A program made the position numbers and the translations under genes. Shown here piece after piece: positions 1 to 5,520 of a stretch of DNA of 7,455 nt; the stretch's first letter is position 1; each line of letters opens with the position of its first letter. Origin of the DNA: Bryobacterales bacterium (GTDB lineage: Bacteria > Acidobacteriota > Terriglobia > Bryobacterales > Bryobacteraceae); contig PKZC01000185.1 in assembly GCA_003132905.1 (NCBI GenBank), positions 1-7,455 of the forward strand, in the 5' to 3' direction. The notes under the pieces were generated by a model. It was not told the origin of the DNA, ran no database searches, and worked only from the letters and a program-made list of their open reading frames with translations.

Positions 1-28
1 TTATAACCGGACGCCAGTGATCGTACAT
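1..28 (-). CDS. N-terminal fragment of an unidentified protein, cut by the window edge
   Basis: Reading the minus strand from 28, an ATG is followed by eight more codons (MYDHWRPVI) before the window ends. An AGGA Shine-Dalgarno-like motif lies about 6 bases upstream, inside the end of the preceding minus-strand micro-ORF, which is an operon-like arrangement with the minus-strand genes to its right. The fragment is far too short to assign a family. It could equally be a chance start codon. Confidence 0.3.
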
Positions 29-30
29 AG

Positions 31-126
31 TTATCCTAATTCGGAAGAGTTCGAGCGACGCTCAAAAACGGCATCTTTTCGTTGGCGCATTACTGTTTCG
101 ATGCCTTCGGCCAGCCCGGCGCTCAA
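31..126 (-). CDS. possible 31-residue micro-ORF between two minus-strand genes
   Basis: A TTG start at 126-124 overlaps the TGA stop of the upstream secreted-protein gene, the geometry expected for translational coupling. The frame runs to TAA at 33-31, just before the next possible ATG at 28. The peptide begins with a short helix-like stretch (AGLAEGIETVM) and ends charged (RRSNSSELG). An internal ATG at 90 would give a 19-residue product. No family is recognised. It may instead be the tail of a decayed gene or a chance frame. Confidence 0.22.
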   Translation of the reverse strand: MSAGLAEGIETVMRQRKDAVFERRSNSSELG

Positions 127-731
127 AGGCATTCTTCAACATCGACCAAACGAGCGATTATCACTGAGGACGAGCCAATAGGACGATGGTTTTCGTCCCG
201 GATAACATTGATTGTTCTTTGACCAATGTGAATCGTGAGCGTTTCTACTGTGTCCTGTGGATTGTTATCGACGCGCACTCCGACAGCCGCACTCTGAGAC
301 GCCTGCGTCGCTGCGGGACCGATCGCTGCCATCAGAACGCGGGCCAACTCCGAGCTTGGTGCGCTCTGTGGTTGTCCATTTGGCGCCAGTTGGCCCTCAC
401 CTGCAAGATTCCACCAGCGGCAGGCACCAACGACGTTCTCGTTTTCGAGATGAAGGCGGCCCACGGTCCGTCCATACATCTCAAGTAACTGGGGAGACCT
501 AGCAACCTCGCTGGCCATTTCCTTTGGTGGCAAACCAGGTACCTCTACAGAAAAAAGGGAAGGGCTCAGACGGAGAAGCTGGTGTCCAACGGTTTTGAAG
601 AGGCTCTGCGCTTCGCTCAAAGTAATGCCGGGCCGGATCTTCACTCCGTCGATGTCAATGCTCGCGTCGGGAACCTGCCCCAGCAGGGGAATACACGTCG
701 CGACGGAGGCACAAACCCATAGCCATTTCAT
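123..731 (-). CDS. secreted protein of unknown function, 202 residues
   Basis: The start at 731 is chosen over the longer frame from 761 because a strong Shine-Dalgarno sequence (TAGGAGGA, 741-748) lies 9 bases upstream, and because this start puts a signal peptide at the N-terminus: MKWLWV, a hydrophobic stretch to about residue 19, then LGQ with likely cleavage before VPDAS. The protein is therefore probably exported. The mature N-terminus (DGVKIRPGITLSEAQSLF) loosely resembles the 'GMTxxEVxxLL' segment of BamE/SmpA-like small periplasmic domains; this is only a resemblance. The rest is polar with a proline- and glutamine-rich middle (around residues 115-130) and no catalytic motif that I recognise. 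It diverges from the XRE regulator gene, and operator-like palindromes lie in the shared gap, so it may be under that regulator's control. Confidence 0.7.
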   Translation of the reverse strand: MKWLWVCASVATCIPLLGQVPDASIDIDGVKIRPGITLSEAQSLFKTVGHQLLRLSPSLFSVEVPGLPPKEMASEVARSPQLLEMYGRTVGRLHLENENVVGACRWWNLAGEGQLAPNGQPQSAPSSELARVLMAAIGPAATQASQSAAVGVRVDNNPQDTVETLTIHIGQRTINVIRDENHRPIGSSSVIIARLVDVEECL

Positions 732-763
732 TCGCGGCGATCCTCCTACCGTCTGTTGCAAGT

Positions 764-788
764 ATTCTGTCAGAATGCGTTCTGTAGA
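764..788. promoter_or_regulatory. operator-like palindrome with a second half-matching site
   Basis: ATTCTG-T-CAGAAT (764-776) is a perfect 6+6 palindrome around one central base. A second copy of the left arm, TTCTGT, begins at 780, exactly 15 bases after the first (765), and forms the smaller palindrome TCTGTAGA (781-788). Paired sites of this kind in front of an XRE/C-protein gene are typical autoregulatory operators. The sites also lie just downstream of the minus-strand promoter, so binding could switch both divergent genes. Function is inferred. Confidence 0.45.
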
Positions 789-790
789 CG

Positions 791-820
791 TTTATACAAC
801 ACATCGCCAACCATTGTCTG
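791..820 (-). promoter_or_regulatory. candidate sigma70-type promoter for the minus-strand secreted-protein gene
   Basis: On the minus strand, CAGACA (plus 815-820; 4 of 6 match to TTGACA) and TATAAA (plus 791-796; 5 of 6 match to TATAAT) are separated by 18 bases. Transcription would begin near 784, inside the second operator-like site and about 50 bases before the ATG at 731. This is a consensus match only. Confidence 0.4.
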
Positions 821-821
821 G

Positions 822-1049
822 GTGCCATCGGGAGCCGCAGACTTTCAGAAGCGCTTGGGCGCGAAGGTGCGTGAGGTCCGCACGGCGCGCGGGTATTCGC
901 AGGAGAGCTTCGCCGAGGCCTGCAATCTTCATCGCACTCACGTGAGCTTGCTCGAACGCGGCCGGATCAACATCACCGTCAACACGGCACGCCAGATCGC
1001 GCACGTTTTGGAGATCAGTCTGTCGGAGCTGTTCCGCGGGTTGAATTGA
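822..1049 (+). CDS. XRE-family helix-turn-helix transcriptional regulator, C-protein-like
   Basis: A small cytoplasmic DNA-binding protein of about 75 residues, essentially one HTH_3 (Cro/C1) domain: an LGAKVREVRTARGYSQ first-helix region, the QESFAEACNLHRTHVSLLERG helix-turn-helix, and the closing helices NTARQIAHVLEISLSELF. This is close to the style of controller (C) proteins of restriction-modification systems and of SinR-like regulators, though no restriction or methylase gene is visible here. The start is uncertain. A TTG at 756 would give 97 residues but would place the operator-like palindrome inside the coding region, so I prefer GTG at 822; neither has a good Shine-Dalgarno. It diverges from the secreted-protein gene, with paired palindromic sites between them, consistent with autoregulation. 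Confidence 0.8.
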   Translation: MPSGAADFQKRLGAKVREVRTARGYSQESFAEACNLHRTHVSLLERGRINITVNTARQIAHVLEISLSELFRGLN

Positions 1050-1346
1050 GGTGACACCTAAGGTGAACTAGGTCGTGCGGGACGCGGACTCGTCGGGGCG
1101 AGCAGGGTTTAACGATTGCGCTCGGCAAGAGTTGGGAGAACAACCGGGCCGCTGACGCTTTTGGTTCGCGTTTTAGAAGGTTCTGGCCCGCTCAAGAGAG
1201 GATGAACATCACGCCCGCAATGGGCCGCTGCAATTGCCGATCATGCACGGATCGTGCGGTGGCTGATAACTACTCGCAACTTTTTTCGCTGTGAACGCGA
1301 GCGCTACTACTTCTAATTTATTTCCTCTCCTGTAGAATTAGCTCTT
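1050..1346. other. stretch without a convincing gene
   Basis: No long or family-like frame is present. The start contains AGGTGA twice (1049 and 1061), the first inside a small AGGT/ACCT inverted repeat (1049-1059). A 30-codon frame at 1202-1294 has three cysteines (CNCRSC) but no properly spaced ribosome binding site. A TAGAAT -10-like hexamer occurs at 1333-1338 without a good -35. The DNA turns AT-rich towards its right end. Confidence 0.45.
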
Positions 1347-1469
1347 ATGCCGAGTTGGTACCACTGCCCATCATGCGAGGCCACGAAAGCATTTACTCCC
1401 ATGATTATTCTTCTGCCTTCCGCATCTGCCGCCACCATAGATCCCTCTCCGAATTCGAGTTTCAAATGA
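1347..1469 (+). CDS. possible 40-residue leader peptide overlapping the secreted proteasome-like gene
   Basis: ATG at 1347 opens a 40-codon frame beginning MPSWYHCPSCEATKAF, with one CxxC pair, and ending at TGA 1467-1469. That stop overlaps the ATG (1466) of the next gene in an ATGA arrangement, typical of translational coupling. The TAGAAT -10-like hexamer at 1333-1338 would put a transcript start within a base or two of this ATG, so a leaderless message is possible. There is no Shine-Dalgarno, and the second half of the peptide is low-information. A chance frame remains quite possible. Confidence 0.25.
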   Translation: MPSWYHCPSCEATKAFTPMIILLPSASAATIDPSPNSSFK

Positions 1470-2338
1470 ATGTTCAACCTCTCGCTGCCTTCCTTGTTTT
1501 GGCGTATCCGGCAATAGCCCAAGTCGAGCATGGCTCCGTGGGAATTGTCCACCTTTCGAAGGATGAAATTTCCGTGGCGGCCGATAGCCGCACCATTCGA
1601 AAAGGCAGGAATGGCAATCCAGATATTGAAAGTAACGCGATGTGCAAAGTTGCCGCATTCGGCAATGATTTGGTTTTCGTCAGCACCGGAACGGCTCGCT
1701 TTCTCGAAATGCCTGGAGTCCCTGGATGGGATAACGTCGAGGAGGCTCGCTCTGCCTACAGAAATGTAGTGTCCCGATACTCTACCCTCAAGGGGCACGT
1801 TGAAGAGGTAGGAAGTGCGTGGGCTACCGATATAGCCACTAGATTCAGCCAGCTTGGATCCTTGTACCCTGAACAATTCCAAGCTGCCATTACCAATCAG
1901 GGCGACTTGACGGTAGCATTTTTCGGAGGCGAAGATGCCATGGGAATCTTTATGCTCTTTGGCGTTCAGATTCTCCCTGGACGCACAAATGCCTTCAATC
2001 TCTTTCCTGCGGCCATACCGACGAGCAATCGGGTAACGTGCCCCGATAACAGCTTTTGCGCGATAGGTCGCAGTGACATTATGATTGAGTTCGCCGCCGC
2101 AAGAACACAAAGAGCCCGACGCGAGAAGGCTAGATGGAAGCCGGCCAAGCCTTACGCCAAGGGAACTATTGAATATACAATGTTTCGCACAATGCGTATG
2201 GTTGAACTCACGGTCGAATATCAAGGCGCGGGCGTGAAGGACGTAGGAGGACCCATTGATGGGGTTCAACTGTTTCGACATAACGGAATCGTGCAGAAAC
2301 ACTGGTATGCTCGCAAACCAAACTGCCAAGAGGATTAA
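1466..2338 (+). CDS. secreted protein with a proteasome-like (Ntn-hydrolase) fold, 290 residues
   Basis: The start at 1466 is chosen because it gives a signal peptide: hydrophobic residues 6-18 (LAAFLVLAYPAIA) with likely cleavage after AIA or AQ. The upstream in-frame ATG at 1355 adds 37 residues with no hydrophobic core. The mature N-terminus matches the proteasome beta-subunit pattern in order: GSVGIV (23-28), a two-strand hairpin to SVAADSR (36-42, equivalent of the VAADxR motif with the catalytic-site Asp/Glu17), CKVA (60-63, Lys33 equivalent), FVSTGTA (71-77), a strand LTVAFFGG (148-155), and CAIGRSD (198-204) before a helix. Proteasome-family enzymes use an N-terminal Thr, Ser or Cys. 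Here the best-aligned residue is Ser24, five or six residues after the likely cleavage site, so activity would need further trimming or may be lost. Cys192 and Cys198 could form a disulfide outside the cytoplasm. The substrate is unknown. Base composition is more AT-rich than the genes to the right. Confidence 0.7.
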   Translation: MNVQPLAAFLVLAYPAIAQVEHGSVGIVHLSKDEISVAADSRTIRKGRNGNPDIESNAMCKVAAFGNDLVFVSTGTARFLEMPGVPGWDNVEEARSAYRNVVSRYSTLKGHVEEVGSAWATDIATRFSQLGSLYPEQFQAAITNQGDLTVAFFGGEDAMGIFMLFGVQILPGRTNAFNLFPAAIPTSNRVTCPDNSFCAIGRSDIMIEFAAARTQRARREKARWKPAKPYAKGTIEYTMFRTMRMVELTVEYQGAGVKDVGGPIDGVQLFRHNGIVQKHWYARKPNCQED

Positions 2339-2492
2339 CGCTGCCGGTCGTTCAACGCACATTTAACGAGTCAACCTTGTCCGTGCAAGGAGAGCACGAG
2401 ACGCGAGAAGAAATGGGGGGCGCGATCCGAAAATGTCTTGCATTTAGGCACACTCCTGATTTATCCTTCGAGCGAGCCCTAAAGAATTCGAG
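2339..2492. other. intergenic DNA before the terminator
   Basis: No gene is seen here. A small hairpin, CCTTG-TCCGTG-CAAGG (2375-2390), follows the end of the proteasome-like gene by 36 bases but has no T-run, so it is not a standard terminator. The rest shows no tRNA or recognisable remnant. Confidence 0.4.
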
Positions 2493-2526
2493 ACAGCCCG
2501 ACCGCGAATCGGGCTGTTTTCATTTT
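2493..2526 (+). terminator. intrinsic transcription terminator
   Basis: ACAGCCCGA (2493-2501) and TCGGGCTGT (2509-2517) form a perfect 9-bp GC-rich stem around a 7-base loop. TTT, C, A, TTTT follow, giving a T-rich tail to 2526. It should end plus-strand transcripts coming from the proteasome-like gene. It also stands only 7 bases before the ATG of the next gene, which is unusual. Confidence 0.75.
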
Positions 2527-2533
2527 AGCTCCC

Positions 2534-2743
2534 ATGACCGTCCCACAGAACGTGGTCGCGTTTCTCCAAAGCCACAGGAATCACGGTTTCTGCGACGGAT
2601 GCCTCGCGAAGAAGTTAGGTCTTGCGCGACACCAACAGGCTCAACAGGCCACTGCGCCGCTCGCGCTTTCTCCTGGATTCAAGCAGGGTCCAGGTATCTG
2701 TACGGCGTGTGGTAATCAGCGAAAGATCACTGCCGCTATCTGA
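2534..2743 (+). CDS. small zinc-ribbon-like protein with two CxxC pairs, 69 residues
   Basis: The frame starts at ATG 2534 and contains CDGC (residues 20-23) and CTAC (56-59), a pair of knuckles that could hold one zinc ion. Between them lies a helical segment, AKKLGLARHQQAQQATAPLAL, that reads like a recognition-helix region, followed by PGFKQGPG and a C-terminal strand (RKITAAI). This gives a plausible compact winged-helix or zinc-ribbon DNA-binding protein. I know similar small proteins in style but cannot name a family. No Shine-Dalgarno precedes the ATG, and a strong terminator ends 7 bases upstream, so it must use a promoter inside the hairpin region, readthrough, or leaderless translation. 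It may be the first gene of the mobile element or the last of the host DNA. Confidence 0.65.
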   Translation: MTVPQNVVAFLQSHRNHGFCDGCLAKKLGLARHQQAQQATAPLALSPGFKQGPGICTACGNQRKITAAI

Positions 2744-2910
2744 ATTCCGGTGGCGACGAGTTTGTTACCCTTGCTGCGCGGCTTGCTAATATCGCCCGCT
2801 TGGTTAGCGTTTTGGCAAACTGTAGATGACGCCGGGCTTAGGGTAGCTCCCGAACCGCGGAATCCCACCGCCTGCCCGGCACGCTTTCCCATGGGAGAGT
2901 CACTCGGGAG

Positions 2911-3456
2911 GTGGCTGTTCAGTTGGATTTCTCGAAGGACGACTGGCTCCAAGAGCGGATTCGCGAGCGCGCGGAGCGTCAGGAGGGATTCGCGGAATGG
3001 CGCGCAACCCACCCGCTCCAGGCGCGCCTTTGGCTCGGGTTCTGCGGATATGCGGACTCCGCCTTCGAGGCAATACTCATGCGGAATGATGTGCGCGCCT
3101 TGCAGCGTTCCGCCTCCGCCATGTCGGAACTGGCTTCATGGATTGCCGAGGATCGGCGTCCCTCCGCTCAAGACATTGAAGAAGCCTTCAGGCGCTGCGT
3201 GGAGGCCGGGTGGCCGATCGATCAAGCTGCCGAACTATTCCAACCACCCAAGAAGAAACTGGGACGCCCCGTCTCAAACCGATGGCCGGTGATGCTGGCT
3301 CTGGAGCAGCGCATGCAAAATCCGGAGTTGTCCTGGATGCAACTCGCAGTTGATTTCTGCCGATGCGGTCAGCCGAAGCATGAATATGCTTGCAGGGAAC
3401 GGATTCGCCAGCAGGCGATGGTTCTGGACGAAATGCTTAACCGCCTGGGGGTGTAG
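2911..3456 (+). CDS. element-encoded protein of unknown function, 181 residues
   Basis: The frame opens with GTG at 2911, preceded by GGGAGAG (2893-2899) about 11 bases away and a closer GGGAG immediately upstream. The N-terminal part is strongly charged and helical (SKDDWLQERIRERAERQEG), followed by a helical middle rich in Ala, Glu and Trp. A basic linker (PPKKKLGRP, about residues 111-119) joins it to a C-terminal region with CRCG (about 150-153), a His-Glu-Tyr-Ala-Cys segment and CRERIRQQ, which reads like a helix-turn-helix followed by a helix. This suggests a nucleic-acid-binding protein, but I recognise no family. It has no signal peptide or membrane segment. It precedes the first excisionase-like gene, separated by a palindrome cluster, and probably belongs to the early or regulatory part of the element. 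Confidence 0.75.
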   Translation: MAVQLDFSKDDWLQERIRERAERQEGFAEWRATHPLQARLWLGFCGYADSAFEAILMRNDVRALQRSASAMSELASWIAEDRRPSAQDIEEAFRRCVEAGWPIDQAAELFQPPKKKLGRPVSNRWPVMLALEQRMQNPELSWMQLAVDFCRCGQPKHEYACRERIRQQAMVLDEMLNRLGV

Positions 3457-3457
3457 A

Positions 3458-3506
3458 AAAGTCGGTCGACTTTCCTACCGGTAGATAAATAGCGCCGATT
3501 ATCTAC
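3458..3506. promoter_or_regulatory. cluster of three palindromes before the first excisionase-like gene
   Basis: Three inverted repeats lie end to end: AAAGTCG-GT-CGACTTT (3458-3473), CTACCGGTAG (3475-3484, perfect), and GTAGATAA (3481-3488) paired with TTATCTAC (3499-3506) across 10 bases. The second and third share GTAG, so binding or pairing of one excludes the other. The cluster starts right after the stop codon of the 181-residue gene and ends 38 bases before ATG 3545. It is most likely an operator/promoter region; the first palindrome could also act as a weak hairpin. No T-run is present, so a standard terminator is unlikely. Confidence 0.5.
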
Positions 3507-3544
3507 ATATCGCATTCGTGCGTGAAGTCCCCCCAGAATGGGCC

Positions 3545-3757
3545 ATGCCCGACAACGAAACTTTAAATCGTCTTTTAAACGAACGCGAGGTGGCCGAACT
3601 GCTTGGTGTCTCGGTGGCGACGATCAGGCGGCGCAGATTGCTCAAGCAGCCTCCCACGGCAACGAAGATTGGCTCCGCCGTCCGCTACAAGCCTTCCGAT
3701 ATCGAGGCGTTCCTAGGCCAGTGCCCGACGATCGGAGGACCCCGAGGTGGAAGATAA
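3545..3757 (+). CDS. excisionase-like MerR-superfamily HTH protein (HTH_17 type), 70 residues
   Basis: A single small DNA-binding domain: LLNEREVAELLGVSVATIRRRRLLKQPP forms the helix-turn-helix, followed by the wing TKIGSAVRYKPSDIEAFL, the hallmark of the HTH_17/AlpA/excisionase group. Such proteins bend attachment-site DNA for excision or regulate element genes. ATG 3545 is preferred. A GTG at 3518 would add nine residues, and neither has a convincing ribosome binding site. The gene overlaps the start of the ATPase gene by 11 bases, so the two are surely co-transcribed. That pairing argues for a role in controlling or assisting replication rather than excision alone. A second protein of the same type is encoded at 5766-5969. 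Confidence 0.8.
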   Translation: MPDNETLNRLLNEREVAELLGVSVATIRRRRLLKQPPTATKIGSAVRYKPSDIEAFLGQCPTIGGPRGGR

Positions 3758-5114
3758 CCCTTCCGATCCTGATCGGGAATCCACATCCGCGGACAAGACG
3801 GACTCGCAACCGAAGCCCAAACAGCCGAAGCCTCGGGAAGTCACTTCGTTCATCGGCAGCGGCGGGCTCATCGGGGAGATCACATTCGACAAGGCGCGTC
3901 AGCCCCAGGTGCAGTTTGAAGTCTGGAAGGATGGCGGCGAGGTTGCGGTCCAACGGGACCATTGGCCACTTGCTGACGGGAATCGCTTAGTGCCGCCGGC
4001 CGATAAGCGCGGGCTCATCGCCAAAGGCGTTGTTCTGCTTCCGTCGTGCGCGGCGGAATACGGCGCGCAAGCAGACCTGGTCCGCGAAATCATCGCCTTC
4101 ATCCACCGGTACGCCGATGTTCCGCCGTTCTGGGAAGAACTCATGGCGCACTACGTCCTCATGACCTGGGTATTTGACAGGTTTACGGCGGTCCCGTATC
4201 TGCGCTTCCTCGGCGAGCCGCAATCGGGAAAGACCCGATGCCTCCAAGTGGCCGGCCAGCTCTGCTACAAGTCGATCATCGCCGGCGGCGCGACTACTCC
4301 CGCGCCGTTGTTCCGCCTGCTGGAAGTCTATCGCGGCACCTTCGTGCTCGACGAAGCCGACTACCATCATTCGGACCTATCCTCCGAGATCATCAAGATT
4401 CTCAACTGCGGCTACATGCGCGGGCTTCCCGTGCTTCGTGCGGAAAAGAGCGGCGACAACTACGAACCGCGTCCGTTCGACGTATTCGGTCCGAAGATCC
4501 TGACGACACGTAAGGAATTCGCGGACCACGCACTCGAAACCCGGTGCCTAACTCTCCGCACAGGCGATCGCAAGGTCCGGCCGTATATCCCGCGTCAGTT
4601 GCCACGCGCGTTTTTCGTTGAGGCACTCGCGTTGAGAAACAAGCTCCTGCGCTGGCGGTTCGACGATTTCCTTCGCATCCAGTCAGACGAATCCCAGCTA
4701 CTCGCCCTGGAACCACGGCTCACCCAGATCGGCGCCCCTCTGTACAGCGTCTCCACAGACGACGGCTTCCGCGCCCGGCTGGTGACCTATCTGGAGGAGC
4801 TGGCCGAGGACCATGCTGGGGAGCGCCCCAACGCCATGGTCGCCGAAGCCATCCGCCAGTTGCTCGTGAACACGCCGAAGTTGCCGGCCACTTTGACGAT
4901 CAAAGCGGTCTGCGACAAGGCGAACGAGATTCGCGTGGACTGGGAAACTGACGTGGAGGAATTCACTCACAAGCGCTCGGGCGGATTGGTCCGCTCGCTG
5001 GGATTTGAATCCCGGAGGTCTAATACCGGCTTTCGGTTTACCGTGACCAAGGCGCAGCTCGCTGACTTGGTTGCGCGCTATCCGCCAAAGTTCCCGCAAG
5101 GGAGCCAGCCGTGA
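3747..5114 (+). CDS. AAA-type ATPase, probable replication initiator/helicase of the element (DUF3631-like)
   Basis: A cytoplasmic ATPase of 455 residues. The start GTG 3747 is well supported by GGAGGA at 3734-3739, spaced 7 bases, although it lies inside the end of the HTH gene. Residues 1-35 are polar, disordered-looking and rich in Pro, Lys and Asp. A small domain follows (about 36-110), then the ATPase core: Walker A GEPQSGKT (156-163), Walker B TFVLDEAD (198-205), a sensor-1-like KILTT (250-254), and a likely arginine finger in LETRCLTLR (264-271). The C-terminal part (about 340-450) ends in a winged-helix-like region (GLVRSLGFESRR to ADLVARY). The core resembles DUF3631 and other ATPase modules of phage and satellite primase-helicases; no primase domain is visible. 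Its stop codon lies within the first copy of the 9-bp iteron set, the close initiator-origin link common in small replicons. ATPase assignment is firm; the replication role is inferred. Confidence 0.88.
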   Translation: MEDNPSDPDRESTSADKTDSQPKPKQPKPREVTSFIGSGGLIGEITFDKARQPQVQFEVWKDGGEVAVQRDHWPLADGNRLVPPADKRGLIAKGVVLLPSCAAEYGAQADLVREIIAFIHRYADVPPFWEELMAHYVLMTWVFDRFTAVPYLRFLGEPQSGKTRCLQVAGQLCYKSIIAGGATTPAPLFRLLEVYRGTFVLDEADYHHSDLSSEIIKILNCGYMRGLPVLRAEKSGDNYEPRPFDVFGPKILTTRKEFADHALETRCLTLRTGDRKVRPYIPRQLPRAFFVEALALRNKLLRWRFDDFLRIQSDESQLLALEPRLTQIGAPLYSVSTDDGFRARLVTYLEELAEDHAGERPNAMVAEAIRQLLVNTPKLPATLTIKAVCDKANEIRVDWETDVEEFTHKRSGGLVRSLGFESRRSNTGFRFTVTKAQLADLVARYPPKFPQGSQP

Positions 5115-5136
5115 ACTTGGTGAACTTCGTGAACTT
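5111..5136 (+). repeat. left iteron set: three GTGAACTT copies at 9-bp spacing
   Basis: Exact copies of GTGAACTT begin at 5111, 5120 and 5129, separated by one variable base. The first overlaps the TGA stop of the ATPase gene. A partial fourth copy, GTGAACC, sits at 5154-5160, out of the 9-bp register. Confidence 0.85.
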
Positions 5137-5264
5137 TGTAGCGGATCTCGCCCGTGAACCTCTGATCTTCTCTCTCTTACTCTGTTCTCACCAAAAATTG
5201 ATTGAAGGGAAAGGGAATGGCGGTTTTGGGAGGGTTCGAGCACTACCCGAGCTGACCCCGGAGG

Positions 5265-5290
5265 AAGTTCACAACGTTCACGAAGTTCAC
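5265..5290 (-). repeat. right iteron set: three inverted copies at 9-bp spacing
   Basis: AAGTTCAC (5265-5272), ACGTTCAC (5274-5281) and AAGTTCAC (5283-5290) are the reverse complement of the left set with one base changed in the middle copy. The spacing is again exactly 9 bases. Confidence 0.85.
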
Positions 5291-5367
5291 GCGTGGGATC
5301 TTGGGGAGGGTCGTTCGGGATGGGAGAAACTCGGAGTCCGGACAGCGGAAATCACAAAAAGTCTGGC

Positions 5368-5463
5368 GCATCCCAAGCGGGATGCACACCCACTAAAACG
5401 CATCCCGCGAGAACTTCAAATGCAGCAACCAGTAACCACTCAAAACACACAGGGACGCATCCC
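5368..5463. repeat. GCATCCC site cluster including a hairpin
   Basis: GCATCCC occurs at 5368-5374, 5400-5406 and 5457-5463, and inverted (GGGATGC) at 5379-5385. The first and the inverted copy form a perfect 7-bp stem with a 4-base loop, AAGC. The last copy lies inside a second small inverted repeat, GGACG-CATCC-CGTCC (5453-5467). These may be protein-binding sites or single-strand hairpins. Confidence 0.6.
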
Positions 5464-5520
5464 GTCCTTATGTTCCACTACCGGTGTTTGTTGTCGGAAC
5501 GCGGTCGCGGCGACTGGAGC

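Larger units (their letters stand above)
5111..5290. other. candidate replication origin: mirrored iterons around an AT-rich core
   Basis: Three GTGAACTT iterons on the left (5111-5136) and three inverted copies on the right (5265-5290) are centred on 5200.5. The AT-rich core AAAAATTGATTGAA lies at 5193-5206, almost exactly in the middle. A pyrimidine-rich tract (5159-5192) precedes the core and a purine-rich tract (5204-5219) follows. This matches the general plan of origins in which initiator iterons flank a melting element, as in the replicons of staphylococcal pathogenicity islands. Its position directly behind the ATPase gene supports that reading; function is inferred. Confidence 0.55.

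Noticed and set aside
822..1049. Restriction-modification controller as part of a complete R-M system
   Set aside because: The regulator resembles C proteins, but no methyltransferase or endonuclease gene is present in the window.
1202..1294. 30-codon Cys-rich frame (CNCRSC)
   Set aside because: The purine-rich sequence touches the ATG with no spacing, and no family or coupling supports it.
1313..2362. 349-codon open frame on the minus strand across the proteasome-like gene
   Set aside because: The plus-strand frame has a signal peptide and an ordered set of proteasome-fold motifs; the antisense product has no recognisable domain and an implausible composition.
2876..2883. GCCCGGCA match to the tRNA-end sequence, considered as the left attachment site
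   Set aside because: Only 8 bases match and the acceptor/CCA part is absent, so it is within chance for GC-rich DNA.
2750..3292. 180-codon plus-strand frame overlapping the 181-residue protein
   Set aside because: Arg/Pro/Ser-rich composition typical of an out-of-frame shadow in GC-rich DNA; the alternative frame continues further and is more protein-like.
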